DNA from: an uncultured Oscillospiraceae bacterium
GTDB taxonomy: Bacteria > Bacillota > Clostridia > Oscillospirales > Oscillospiraceae
Assembly (NCBI GenBank): GCA_905236265.1
Contig: CAJOOV010000169.1
Location: 1 to 6,786, forward strand
Length of the DNA stretch: 6,786 nt
Direction of reading: 5' to 3'
Positions 1 through 6,185 of this stretch are shown here, one piece after another. Numbering within the stretch: the first letter of the stretch is position 1; every line of letters begins with the position of its first letter. A model generated the notes under the pieces. It searched no databases. It was not told the DNA's origin and saw only the letters and a list, made by a program, of their open reading frames with translations. The translations under genes and the position numbers were made by a program.

Positions 1-542
1 CGCCGGACAGCGCCGTGCTGCTGCGGACCCAGACCAGCCCCATGCAGGTGCATGCCATGGAAAGCCGAACGCTGCCCCTCCGCATCATCGCCCCGGGCCG
101 GGTCTACCGCAAGGACGAGGCGGACGCCACCCACTCCCCCATGTTCCACCAGATCGAGGGCATGGTGGTGGACAAGGGCATTACCATGGCCGACCTGAAG
201 GGCACGCTGAACGAAGTGGTGAAAAGCCTCTACGGCGAGGATGCCCAGACCCGCTTCCGCCCCCACCACTTCCCCTTTACCGAGCCCTCCTGCGAGGTGG
301 ACGTGCAGTGCTTTGCCTGCAGGGGCAAGGGCTGCCCTGTGTGCAAGGGCGAGGGCTGGATTGAGGTGCTGGGCGCCGGAATGATCCATCCCAAGGTGCT
401 GGAGGGCTGCGGCATTGATACCGACGTGTATTCCGGCTGGGCCTTCGGCATGGGCGTGGAGCGCCTTGCCATGATGCGCTACGGCATCAACAATCTGAAG
501 CTCTGCTTCGAAAACGACGTGAGATTCTTAGAGCAGTTCTGA
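1..542 (+). CDS. pheS: Phenylalanine--tRNA ligase alpha subunit, C-terminal part (5' end outside window)
   Basis: The alpha chain of the cytoplasmic (alpha-beta)2 phenylalanyl-tRNA synthetase holds the class II catalytic site that activates Phe with ATP and charges tRNA-Phe. The reading frame is open from base 3 and gives 179 residues to the TGA at 540-542, so roughly the first half of the protein lies upstream. Visible family marks are the LLRTQTSP segment, class II motif 2 (GRVYRKDEADATHSPMFHQ, bases about 96-152) and motif 3 (GWAFGMGVERLAMMRYGI, about 438-491). A C-x2-C-x4-C-x2-C cluster at bases 309-344 lies before the conserved EVLGAGMIHP strand. Many bacterial PheS proteins have such cysteines here, so they may bind zinc and are not a novelty. 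pheT follows on the same strand after 100 bp, as in the usual pheST operon. Identity is very secure; the true start is not visible. Confidence 0.97.
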   Translation, partial: PDSAVLLRTQTSPMQVHAMESRTLPLRIIAPGRVYRKDEADATHSPMFHQIEGMVVDKGITMADLKGTLNEVVKSLYGEDAQTRFRPHHFPFTEPSCEVDVQCFACRGKGCPVCKGEGWIEVLGAGMIHPKVLEGCGIDTDVYSGWAFGMGVERLAMMRYGINNLKLCFENDVRFLEQF

Positions 543-614
543 GCAAACGGGATGTCGAGGACGCCATCCCGTACCCAGCATCCGCAGGGGGCGGCGTCCT
601 CGACGCCCCTGCTC
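541..614. repeat. Long imperfect palindrome between pheS and pheT
   Basis: A perfect 12-bp inverted repeat, GTCGAGGACGCC at 554-565 and GGCGTCCTCGAC at 593-604, dominates the gap. It extends outward through GGG 549-551 with CCC 606-608 and GAGCA 541-545 with TGCTC 610-614, so the base of the stem takes in the end of the pheS stop codon. The loop is about 27 nt. A competing small hairpin, GGGATG 549-554 with CATCCC 565-570, uses the left arm. No T run follows, so it does not look like an intrinsic terminator. It could be an interspersed intergenic palindrome of the REP/MITE kind, or an RNA processing or stabilising structure that adjusts PheS to PheT output. The pairing is read directly; the role is inference. 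Confidence 0.7.
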
Positions 615-626
615 TGATGAACGACG

Positions 627-634
627 AAGAGAGG
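627..634 (+). promoter_or_regulatory. Ribosome binding site of pheT
   Basis: AAGAGAGG ends 8 nt before the ATG at 643. It sits just outside the pheS-pheT palindrome, so folding of that palindrome leaves the site free. It fixes the pheT start. Confidence 0.75.
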
Positions 635-642
635 TATATACT

Positions 643-3351
643 ATGATTTTATCCCGTAAATGGCTGGACAGATTCGTGGACGGTGTCTCTGCCGGTGAGC
701 TTGACGATAAGGCATTCGCAGATGCGCTGACCCTCTCCGGCTCCAAGGTGGAGACGGTGGAGGATCAGTCCGCCGCTTTCAAAAACGTGGTGGTGGGCAG
801 AATTCTGTCTCTGGAGCGCCACCCTGACTCGGATCATATGTGGGTTGCCCAGATTGACGTGGGCGAGGGGGAGCCGGTGCAGATCGTCACCGGAGCGTGG
901 AACGTCCATGAGGGAGATCTCGTCCCCGTGGCAAAGCACAACTCCCTGCTGCCCGGCGGCGTGAAGATTACAAAGGGCAAGCTGAGAGGGGTCAAGTCCA
1001 ACGGTATGCTCTGCGGATTGTCCGAGCTGGGTCTGGACTGGCGCGACTTCCCCTACGGCGTCATCCGTGCCGCCGCCCTGCTGAACAATTACCACCCCAT
1101 CCCCGGTCAGCGCCCCTCCGTGCCCCAGGACGTACAGCCCGGACACAAAATCTACGGCAAGGTAGTGGCCGCAAGGGTTCTGGAATGCACATGCACCGCC
1201 TACAGCACTTACTCCCTGCATCTGGACACCGGCGCAGGGGAGGCGGAGACGGTCACGGACTGCCAGAATATCCACACCGGGGACATGGTGTGCTACAACA
1301 CCGAGAGCGGGGCAGTGCTCACCCCCTCTGACCTTCACGCCCAGCAGAAGGAGTTTCCCAACTGCATTGAGGATGGCATCTTTATTCTCAACGAGGCAGG
1401 CGCTGCCCCCGGCAACGAGATTCCCGCCGTTCTGGGGCTGGACGACCATGTAGTGGAGTTTGAGATTACCCCCAACCGCCCGGACTGTCTGGGCGTGATC
1501 GGTCTGGCCAGAGAGGCTGCCGTCACCTTCGGCAAGCCGCTGAAGCTGCATCAGCCGGAGGTAAAGGGCAGCGGCGACAGCGTGCTGAACTGGGCAGATG
1601 TGGACATTCTGGACGGCGATCTGTGTCCCCGCTACTGCGGCAGAGTGGTGAAAAACGTGAAGATCGGCCCCTCTCCCAAGTGGATGCGGGAGCTGCTTCG
1701 TGCCAGCGGCGTGCGCCCCATCAACAATATCGTGGACATCACCAACTATGTCATGCTGGAGTACGGCCAGCCCATGCACTCCTTTGACTTCTCCTGCGTG
1801 GAGGGACACCACATCAATGTCCGCCGTGCCTTCCCCGGCGAGAAGATCACCACGCTGGACGGCAAGCCCCATGATCTGACGGACAATATGCTGGTCATTG
1901 CCGACGAAGTGAAGCCCGTGTGTATTGCAGGCGTGATGGGCGGGGCAAACAGCGAGATCACCGACGCCACTACCACCGTCTTCTTTGAATCCGCCAACTT
2001 CAACGGCGTATCCGTGCGTAAAACCGCCATGGCACTGGGAATGCGCACTGAGTCCAGCGCCCGCTATGAGAAGGGGCTTGACCCCATGAACACCCTCCCC
2101 GCTGTACAGAGAGCCTGTGAGCTGGTGGAAGAGCTGGGCTGCGGCGAGGTGGTAGACGGCGTGATCGACGTAGTGGCCCAGGACTTTGTGCCCACGCTGG
2201 TCAAGCTGGAGCCGGAGAAGATCAACGGCCTTCTGGGCACCTCCTTTACCCGTGAGGAGATGCTGCCCATTCTGGAGCAGCTCGGCTTTATCCTCACCGA
2301 GGGGGATATGCTGGTGGTTCCCTCCTGGCGCTCTGACGTGGAACATTATTCCGACATTGCCGAGGAGATCGCCCGCTTTACCGGATACGACAACCTGCCC
2401 ACCACGCTGATGAAGGGGGAGACCACCCGCGGCGGGCTTACGCCCAAGCAGCGGGCGGAAAAGCTGGCAGGTGCCACCTGCCGTGGTCTGGGCTTCCACG
2501 AGATTATGACCTACTCCTTTATCAGCCCCGGCTATTACAGCAAAATCCGCCTCCCGGAGGACTCCCCCCTGCGCAATTCCATCCGTATTCTCAACCCTCT
2601 GGGAGAGGATACGTCCATTATGCGCACCACTGCCCTCCCCTCTCTGCTGGAGACGCTGGCCCGGAACAACCGGAACCACAACGCCAGCGCAAAGCTGTAT
2701 GAGCTTGCCCGTATCTACTTCCCCACTGACCGGGAGGACGGCCTTGCAGAGGAAAAGCAGGTTCTGTCCATGGGCTGCTATGGCGGCGACGTGGATTTCT
2801 TCCGCTTCAAGGGCTATGTGGAGACGGTGTTCTCCGCCTTCGGCATCAAGAACGTCCGCTTCACCGCCTGCCGCAGCAATCCCACATGGCACCCCGGACG
2901 CTGCGCCGTGATGAGCATTGACGGGACGGAAATCGGCATTATGGGTCAGCTCCACCCTGTCACCGCCGAGAATTACGACATGGGTGAGGTCAACGTCTAC
3001 GCCGCACAGATTAGCTTTGAGGCCATGCTTCAGGCTATGCCCGGCACTGTGGTCTATCAGCCTCTTCCCAAATTCCCGGCGGTGCAGCGGGACATCGCCG
3101 TGGTGTGCGCTCTGGAGCTGCCCGTGGCAGACCTTGAGGACACCATCCGCAGGGCGGGGAAGAATCTGGTGAAGGAGGTCAGGCTCTTTGACATCTACAC
3201 CGGCATTCCCATCCCCGCAGGCAGGAAGAGCGTTGCCTTCTCTCTGAAGCTGCGCTGCGAGGATCACACCCTCACCGATGCTGAGGCAGACGGGGACATC
3301 AAGGCCATTCTCTCCGCACTGGAGCAGGAATGGAACGCTGTTCTGCGCTGA
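643..3351 (+). CDS. pheT: Phenylalanine--tRNA ligase beta subunit, with extra OB-like insert
   Basis: The beta chain of phenylalanyl-tRNA synthetase binds tRNA-Phe and edits mischarged Tyr-tRNA-Phe. At 902 residues it is about 100 longer than the common form of roughly 800. Domains in order: N-terminal B1 (1-45); tRNA-binding OB/EMAP-II domain (about 46-130, with HPDSDHM at 60-66 and VTGAWNVHEGD at 82-92); an extra block (about 138-238); the B3/B4 editing domain opening with the DGIFIL and EFEITPNRPDCL segments and including GQPMHSFD (375-382) and FFESANF (447-453); B5 (about 517-590); a catalytic-like core with no active site (about 600-800); and a C-terminal ferredoxin-fold anticodon-binding domain (about 805-902, from LPKFPAVQRDIAV). 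His379 and Glu449 appear to match the E. coli editing residues near 265 and 334. The extra block resembles the OB domain, described separately. The start is supported by AAGAGAGG 8 nt upstream. Confidence 0.97.
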   Translation: MILSRKWLDRFVDGVSAGELDDKAFADALTLSGSKVETVEDQSAAFKNVVVGRILSLERHPDSDHMWVAQIDVGEGEPVQIVTGAWNVHEGDLVPVAKHNSLLPGGVKITKGKLRGVKSNGMLCGLSELGLDWRDFPYGVIRAAALLNNYHPIPGQRPSVPQDVQPGHKIYGKVVAARVLECTCTAYSTYSLHLDTGAGEAETVTDCQNIHTGDMVCYNTESGAVLTPSDLHAQQKEFPNCIEDGIFILNEAGAAPGNEIPAVLGLDDHVVEFEITPNRPDCLGVIGLAREAAVTFGKPLKLHQPEVKGSGDSVLNWADVDILDGDLCPRYCGRVVKNVKIGPSPKWMRELLRASGVRPINNIVDITNYVMLEYGQPMHSFDFSCVEGHHINVRRAFPGEKITTLDGKPHDLTDNMLVIADEVKPVCIAGVMGGANSEITDATTTVFFESANFNGVSVRKTAMALGMRTESSARYEKGLDPMNTLPAVQRACELVEELGCGEVVDGVIDVVAQDFVPTLVKLEPEKINGLLGTSFTREEMLPILEQLGFILTEGDMLVVPSWRSDVEHYSDIAEEIARFTGYDNLPTTLMKGETTRGGLTPKQRAEKLAGATCRGLGFHEIMTYSFISPGYYSKIRLPEDSPLRNSIRILNPLGEDTSIMRTTALPSLLETLARNNRNHNASAKLYELARIYFPTDREDGLAEEKQVLSMGCYGGDVDFFRFKGYVETVFSAFGIKNVRFTACRSNPTWHPGRCAVMSIDGTEIGIMGQLHPVTAENYDMGEVNVYAAQISFEAMLQAMPGTVVYQPLPKFPAVQRDIAVVCALELPVADLEDTIRRAGKNLVKEVRLFDIYTGIPIPAGRKSVAFSLKLRCEDHTLTDAEADGDIKAILSALEQEWNAVLR
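1144..1350 (+). other. Degenerate second OB/tRNA-binding-like domain inside PheT
   Basis: Residues about 168-236 of PheT align with its own OB domain at about 49-105. VTDCQNIHTGDMV (204-216) matches VTGAWNVHEGDLV (82-94) at 7 of 13 positions, and LDTGAGE (194-200) matches IDVGEGE (71-77) at five of seven. A glycine after the first strand is also shared (172 and 52). The HPDSDHM motif of the first copy is replaced by a Cys/Tyr/Ser/Thr-rich stretch (CTCTAYSTY, 182-190), so classic OB-type tRNA contact may be lost. A Pro-rich linker (about 151-166) connects it to the preceding GLDWRDFPYG, and the conserved order resumes at IEDGIFIL (242-249). The similarity is seen directly; origin by internal duplication is inferred. 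Confidence 0.6.
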
Positions 3352-3361
3352 AAAAGACACA

Positions 3362-3396
3362 ATAAGGGGGCTGCGGCATTTCACAGCCCCCCTTAT
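3362..3396 (+). terminator. GC-rich hairpin after pheT, possible terminator without T tract
   Basis: ATAAGGGGGCTG (3362-3373) pairs with the 3384-3396 arm, CAGC5-6TTAT, with one bulged C at 3392 and a 10-nt loop. It starts 11 nt after the pheT stop and lies upstream of the ireB promoter, where a terminator of pheST is expected. The usual T run on the + strand is missing (GGTAAAAC follows), so it may end transcription weakly or act as an mRNA 3' end stabiliser. The A-rich stretch on its left would supply a short T run only for minus-strand transcription, but no minus-strand gene lies here. Confidence 0.55.
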
Positions 3397-3419
3397 GGTA
3401 AAACTCCTGCGAAAACCCC

Positions 3420-3448
3420 TTTACAGAACAGGCGTTCTGGTTTATAAT
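3420..3448 (+). promoter_or_regulatory. Sigma-A promoter of ireB
   Basis: TTTACA (3420-3425, five of six consensus bases) and TATAAT (3443-3448, perfect) are separated by exactly 17 bp. Transcription should start near 3455, about 30 nt before the ireB ATG. This is the strongest promoter match in the window. Confidence 0.85.
3424..3439. promoter_or_regulatory. LexA-like dyad operator within the ireB promoter
   Basis: CAGAAC (3424-3429) and GTTCTG (3434-3439) form a perfect 6-bp inverted repeat around AGGC, placed between and touching the -35 element. The core GAAC-N4-GTTC is the core of the Gram-positive LexA/DinR box. Against the Bacillus consensus CGAACRNRYGTTYC it differs only at the two outermost bases. 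A repressor bound here would block RNA polymerase. Binding by LexA is an inference; another dimeric regulator is possible. Confidence 0.5.
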
Positions 3449-3471
3449 AGCAGTAAGGTATCTTCCCTATC

Positions 3472-3476
3472 GGAGG
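3472..3476 (+). promoter_or_regulatory. Ribosome binding site of ireB
   Basis: A perfect GGAGG lies 8 nt before the ATG at 3485. It decides the start against the longer open frame that begins upstream at 3278 inside the end of pheT. Confidence 0.85.
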
Positions 3477-3484
3477 TGTTCTCA

Positions 3485-3733
3485 ATGGATGATTTTACCA
3501 GAAAATTTACTGTGCCCAAGGATTCTGATTTGAGCACCCGCGACATTCTCTCAGAGGTCTACCGCTCTCTGAAGGAGAAGGGCTATAACCCCATCAACCA
3601 GATCGTCGGATATATCCTCTCGGAGGACCCCACCTATATCACCAATTACAACAACGCCCGGACGCTGATCCGGAAGGTGGATCGTGACGAGCTGCTTCAG
3701 GATCTGCTGGAATATTATCTGGGGCTGAAATGA
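3485..3733 (+). CDS. ireB: IreB family regulatory phosphoprotein (UPF0297, YrzL-like)
   Basis: This 82-residue cytoplasmic protein carries the hallmark EKGYNPINQIVGYILS (residues about 33-48), followed by DPTYITNYNNARTLIRKVDRDEL, the most conserved part of the UPF0297 family. In Enterococcus faecalis IreB is phosphorylated on N-terminal threonines by the PASTA Ser/Thr kinase IreK and negatively affects cephalosporin resistance. Here Thr5 and Thr9 near the N terminus are candidate phosphosites, by position only. The C terminus is short, ending YYLGLK. The start follows from the GGAGG 8 nt upstream and from family length. In many Firmicutes the gene sits between alaS and ruvX; here it stands alone between pheT and glnN, with its own promoter, LexA-like dyad and terminator. 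Family assignment is firm; the signalling role in this organism is inferred. Confidence 0.93.
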   Translation: MDDFTRKFTVPKDSDLSTRDILSEVYRSLKEKGYNPINQIVGYILSEDPTYITNYNNARTLIRKVDRDELLQDLLEYYLGLK

Positions 3734-3739
3734 CGCTGT

Positions 3740-3773
3740 GCCGGCTTGGCGATATGCTGAGCCGGCCATTTTT
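3740..3773 (+). terminator. Intrinsic terminator of ireB
   Basis: GCCGGCT (3740-3746) pairs perfectly with AGCCGGC (3760-3766) across a 13-nt loop, and ATTTTT follows at 3768-3773. It begins 6 nt after the ireB stop, which makes ireB a single-gene transcript. Confidence 0.85.
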
Positions 3774-3817
3774 ATGCCGTCTAAAATTCCCAAACCTCCC
3801 CTTCTCAGCCTGCCTTT

Positions 3818-3844
3818 TTCACGTCAATGTGAATGAAAGTCAAA
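3818..3844. promoter_or_regulatory. Possible operator dyads upstream of the glnN promoter
   Basis: TTCAC (3818-3822) and GTGAA (3829-3833) form a perfect inverted repeat with a 6-bp spacer. Overlapping it, TGTGA-N7-TCAAA (3828-3844) is one mismatch from the GlnR box TGTNA-N7-TNACA. Both lie just upstream of the candidate -35. A nitrogen regulator would make sense in front of glutamine synthetase, but the match is weak and unproven. Confidence 0.3.
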
Positions 3845-3850
3845 AAAACC

Positions 3851-3879
3851 TTGCAACTGACCGGTGAATCGTGTATGCT
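3851..3879 (+). promoter_or_regulatory. Candidate promoter of glnN
   Basis: TTGCAA (3851-3856) and TATGCT (3874-3879) are 17 bp apart, each matching four of six consensus bases. Transcription would start near 3886, giving a leader of about 108 nt before the glnN ATG. Such a weak core promoter would fit a regulated gene. Confidence 0.55.
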
Positions 3880-3923
3880 GGTTAGGTCAGCAAGTGGGTA
3901 CAATTCAATCATCATACGGAAAG

Positions 3924-3974
3924 GATGGCGGCATTTCTCCCACGCATGTGGCGGGAATGGCCGTCTTTTCTCTT
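3924..3974 (+). promoter_or_regulatory. Terminator-like hairpin in the glnN leader (putative attenuator)
   Basis: The RNA can fold into a hairpin of 17 pairs (including a few G-U): 3924-3929 with 3960-3965, two bulged G at 3930-3931, 3932-3938 with 3953-3959, a C/C mismatch, then 3940-3943 with 3948-3951 around a GCAT tetraloop. TCTTTTCTCTT follows. This is an intrinsic terminator shape placed between the promoter and the ribosome site, only 3-4 nt before the AAAGG of glnN. GTGGG at 3894-3898 can pair with CCCAC at 3939-3943 and would disrupt the top of the hairpin, a possible antiterminator. Folding is read from sequence; conditional termination is inferred. I cannot match it to a known riboswitch. 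Confidence 0.6.
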
Positions 3975-3977
3975 GGG

Positions 3978-3982
3978 AAAGG
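3978..3982 (+). promoter_or_regulatory. Ribosome binding site of glnN
   Basis: AAAGG (with GGG just before it) lies 11 nt before the ATG at 3994. It is moderate rather than strong, but the only alternative in-frame ATG (3925) has its purine run directly abutting the start codon and is buried in the leader hairpin. Confidence 0.55.
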
Positions 3983-3993
3983 TTTGCGATTCT

Positions 3994-6087
3994 ATGAATA
4001 TCAGTGAAATCTTCGGCTCTAACGTATTCAGCATTTCGGTCATGCGGGAACGCATCCCCAAAAAGGATTTCACCCGTGTCATGTCGGTGATGGAAAACGG
4101 CGGGCAGCTCTCCATGGGTACAGCGGACGTGGTGGCAAATGCCATGAAGGACTGGGCCATTGAGAAGGGCGCTACCCACTATACCCACTGGTTCCAGCCC
4201 CTCACCGGCACCACTGCGGAAAAGCACGACTCCTTTATCACCTATCCCGAAAACGGCAAGACCCTGCTGCAGCTCTCCGGCAAGCAGCTCATTATGGGCG
4301 AGCCGGACGCCTCCTCCTTCCCCACCGGAGGTCTGCGGGCAACCTCCTATGCCAGAGGCTATACCGCATGGGATATTACCAGCCCGGTATTCGTAAAGGA
4401 GTCCGGCTGCGGCGTGATTCTCTGTATCCCCACCGTCTTTGTCTCCTATACGGGAGAGGCGCTGGACAAAAAGACCCCCCTGCTGCGCTCTATGGAGGCG
4501 CTGAGCGTACAGGCTATCCGCATCGTGCGCCTGTTTGGCAACACCACCGCCCGGAAGGTCGTCCCCTATGTGGGCGCAGAGCAGGAGTATTTTCTGGTAG
4601 ACCGGGACAAATACCTGAAGCGGAAGGATCTGGTCTACGCCGGGAGAACCCTCTTCGGCGCTCCCGCCCCCAAGGGTCAGGAGCTGGATGACCACTACTT
4701 CGGCCAGATTCGGGAGCGTGTGGGCAGGTTCATGCAGGATCTGAATATAGAGCTGTGGAAGCTGGGCATTCCCGCAACCACCCAGCACAACGAGGTCGCC
4801 CCCTCCCAGCATGAGCTGGCTCCCATCTATGCCACTGCCAATGTGGCGGTTGACCAGAACCAGCTCACCATGGAGACCATGAAGCGGGTGGCGCTGAAGC
4901 ACAATCTGGTGTGCCTCCTCCACGAAAAGCCCTATGCGGGCATCAACGGCTCCGGCAAGCACAACAACTGGTCCATCAATACGGACGAGGGGGAAAACCT
5001 CTTCGACCCCGGCGAGGACCCCATCCACAATCTCCGCTTTCTGCTGGTGCTCTCCTGCGTCCTTGCGGCCATTGACGACCACGCCGACCTGCTGAGAGAA
5101 TCCGCCTCTGACGTGGGCAACGAGTACCGTCTGGGGGGGCAGGAAGCGCCTCCCGCTATTATCTCCGTCTTTCTGGGAGACCAGCTGGACGAGGTGGTGG
5201 AGCAGTTTATCCACAACTCCGACCAGACCACGACGGAGGCCGGGGAGCTGCATACCGGCGTCTCCACCGTCCCGGTGCTGCACATCGACGCCACGGACCG
5301 CAACCGTACCTCTCCCTTCGCTTTTACGGGGAATAAGTTCGAGTTCCGCATGGTTGGCTCCGCCGACTCCATCGCCTCCCCCAACACCACCCTGAACGCC
5401 GTTCTGGCAGAGGCGTTCTGCAATGCCGCAGACGCTTTGGAGGGGGCAGAGGATTTCCAGCGTGCCTGCCGCTCCTACATCCGCTCCTCTATGGCACGTC
5501 ACCAGCGGATTATTTTCAACGGCGACGGCTACTCAGAGGAGTGGGTGGCGGAGGCCAAACGCCGGGGGCTGCCTGTCATCAACTCCATGGTGGACGCAGT
5601 GCCGGTGCTGCTCCACGACGATGTGGTTTCCATGTATGAGAAATTCCGCATCTTCAACCGCACAGAGCTGGCCTCCCGCTCCGAGATCCGCTACGAGAAC
5701 TACGCCAAGCGCACCCACATCGAGGCAAATGCCATGGTTCACATGGCCTCCAAGGCTTACATCCCCGCCGTCATCCGCTACACCCGCCAGCTCGCCAAAA
5801 CCGTGCAGGAGCTGGACGCCATCGGCGTGGATGCCAGCGTGCAGCGGGGGCTGCTGGAGCAGGTCACCGGGCTGCTGAGGCAGGCCAGCGGCGCTCTTCA
5901 CGAGCTGGAGACCCAGCTTGCCTCCATCACCCCGGAACGCGGCGTAGAGCAGATGGCCCACGCCTTCCACGACAGGATTGTTCCCTGTATGGACGCTTTG
6001 CGCACCCCCATCGACCAGCTGGAGCTGCTGGTGGATCAGGATGTCTGGCCCATGTTCAGCTACGGGGATATGCTCTTTGAGGTGTAA
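3994..6087 (+). CDS. glnN: Type III glutamine synthetase (GSIII)
   Basis: GSIII makes glutamine from glutamate, ammonia and ATP in the cytoplasm, the main route for assimilating ammonia when it is scarce. The 697-residue length fits the family (about 700, far longer than the roughly 450 of GSI). Family marks are the N-terminal block with MRERIPK and EKGATHYTHWFQPLTG, the metal-binding GAEQEYF (194-200), the segment QHNEVAPSQHELAPIY (264-279), NGSGKHNNWSI (318-328), and FRMVGS with SIASPNTTLNAVLAEAF (451-475) for glutamate and nucleotide contacts. The frame stays open up to an ATG at 3925, but MNISEIFGSNVF at 3994 is where the family begins, and the 23 extra codons overlap the leader hairpin. 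It is a single-gene unit with its own candidate promoter and attenuator upstream and a long hairpin downstream. No PII or ammonium transporter gene is adjacent. Confidence 0.95.
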   Translation: MNISEIFGSNVFSISVMRERIPKKDFTRVMSVMENGGQLSMGTADVVANAMKDWAIEKGATHYTHWFQPLTGTTAEKHDSFITYPENGKTLLQLSGKQLIMGEPDASSFPTGGLRATSYARGYTAWDITSPVFVKESGCGVILCIPTVFVSYTGEALDKKTPLLRSMEALSVQAIRIVRLFGNTTARKVVPYVGAEQEYFLVDRDKYLKRKDLVYAGRTLFGAPAPKGQELDDHYFGQIRERVGRFMQDLNIELWKLGIPATTQHNEVAPSQHELAPIYATANVAVDQNQLTMETMKRVALKHNLVCLLHEKPYAGINGSGKHNNWSINTDEGENLFDPGEDPIHNLRFLLVLSCVLAAIDDHADLLRESASDVGNEYRLGGQEAPPAIISVFLGDQLDEVVEQFIHNSDQTTTEAGELHTGVSTVPVLHIDATDRNRTSPFAFTGNKFEFRMVGSADSIASPNTTLNAVLAEAFCNAADALEGAEDFQRACRSYIRSSMARHQRIIFNGDGYSEEWVAEAKRRGLPVINSMVDAVPVLLHDDVVSMYEKFRIFNRTELASRSEIRYENYAKRTHIEANAMVHMASKAYIPAVIRYTRQLAKTVQELDAIGVDASVQRGLLEQVTGLLRQASGALHELETQLASITPERGVEQMAHAFHDRIVPCMDALRTPIDQLELLVDQDVWPMFSYGDMLFEV

Positions 6088-6105
6088 TCTCCCCGGAAAC
6101 AGAAC

Positions 6106-6156
6106 TACCCATACGCTTTCGGGTCTGCCCCTTTGGGCAGCTCCGGCGTATGGGTA
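6106..6156. terminator. Long hairpin between convergent units, probable bidirectional terminator
   Basis: TACCCATACGC (6106-6116) and GCGTATGGGTA (6146-6156) form a perfect 11-bp outer stem. A nested hairpin, CTGCCC (6125-6130) with GGGCAG (6135-6140) around CTTT, and a short CGGG/TCCG stretch fill the inside. TTTCTT follows on the + strand and GTTCTGTTT on the minus strand. It starts 18 nt after the glnN stop and lies 29 nt beyond the stop of the converging gene, so it probably ends both transcripts. The T runs are modest. Confidence 0.7.
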
Positions 6157-6185
6157 TTTCTTATGCCGAAACAGTATGGAATTGC

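Noticed and set aside
309..344. Four-cysteine cluster in PheS as a new metal site
   Set aside because: C-x2-C-x4-C-x2-C at this place, before the conserved EVLGAGM segment, is found in many bacterial PheS proteins, so it is ordinary variation.
649..3384. A 911-codon open frame on the minus strand covering almost all of pheT
   Set aside because: It mirrors pheT codon for codon, is rich in Gly, Val, His, Ala and Gln as expected from reading GC-rich codons backwards, shows no domain, and has no separate promoter or ribosome site. PheT on the + strand is certain.
3278..3484. Longer upstream start for ireB, extending it to 151 residues
   Set aside because: The extension overlaps the end of pheT, crosses the pheT hairpin and the ireB promoter, and lacks family similarity. 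The GGAGG before 3485 sets the start.
3886..3974. ANTAR-type double-hairpin antiterminator in the glnN leader
   Set aside because: I could not find two hairpins with six-base loops having A at position 1 and G at position 4. The only strong hairpin has a GCAT tetraloop.
3925..3993. ATG at 3925 as the glnN start, adding 23 residues
   Set aside because: The purine-rich GGAAAGG touches the ATG with no spacer, the codons lie in the stem of the leader hairpin, and GSIII proteins begin close to the MNISEIFGS segment at 3994.
3805..5502. A 565-codon minus-strand open frame over the glnN leader and gene
   Set aside because: Same shadow effect. It has no recognisable motif and runs straight through the glnN promoter and attenuator hairpin.
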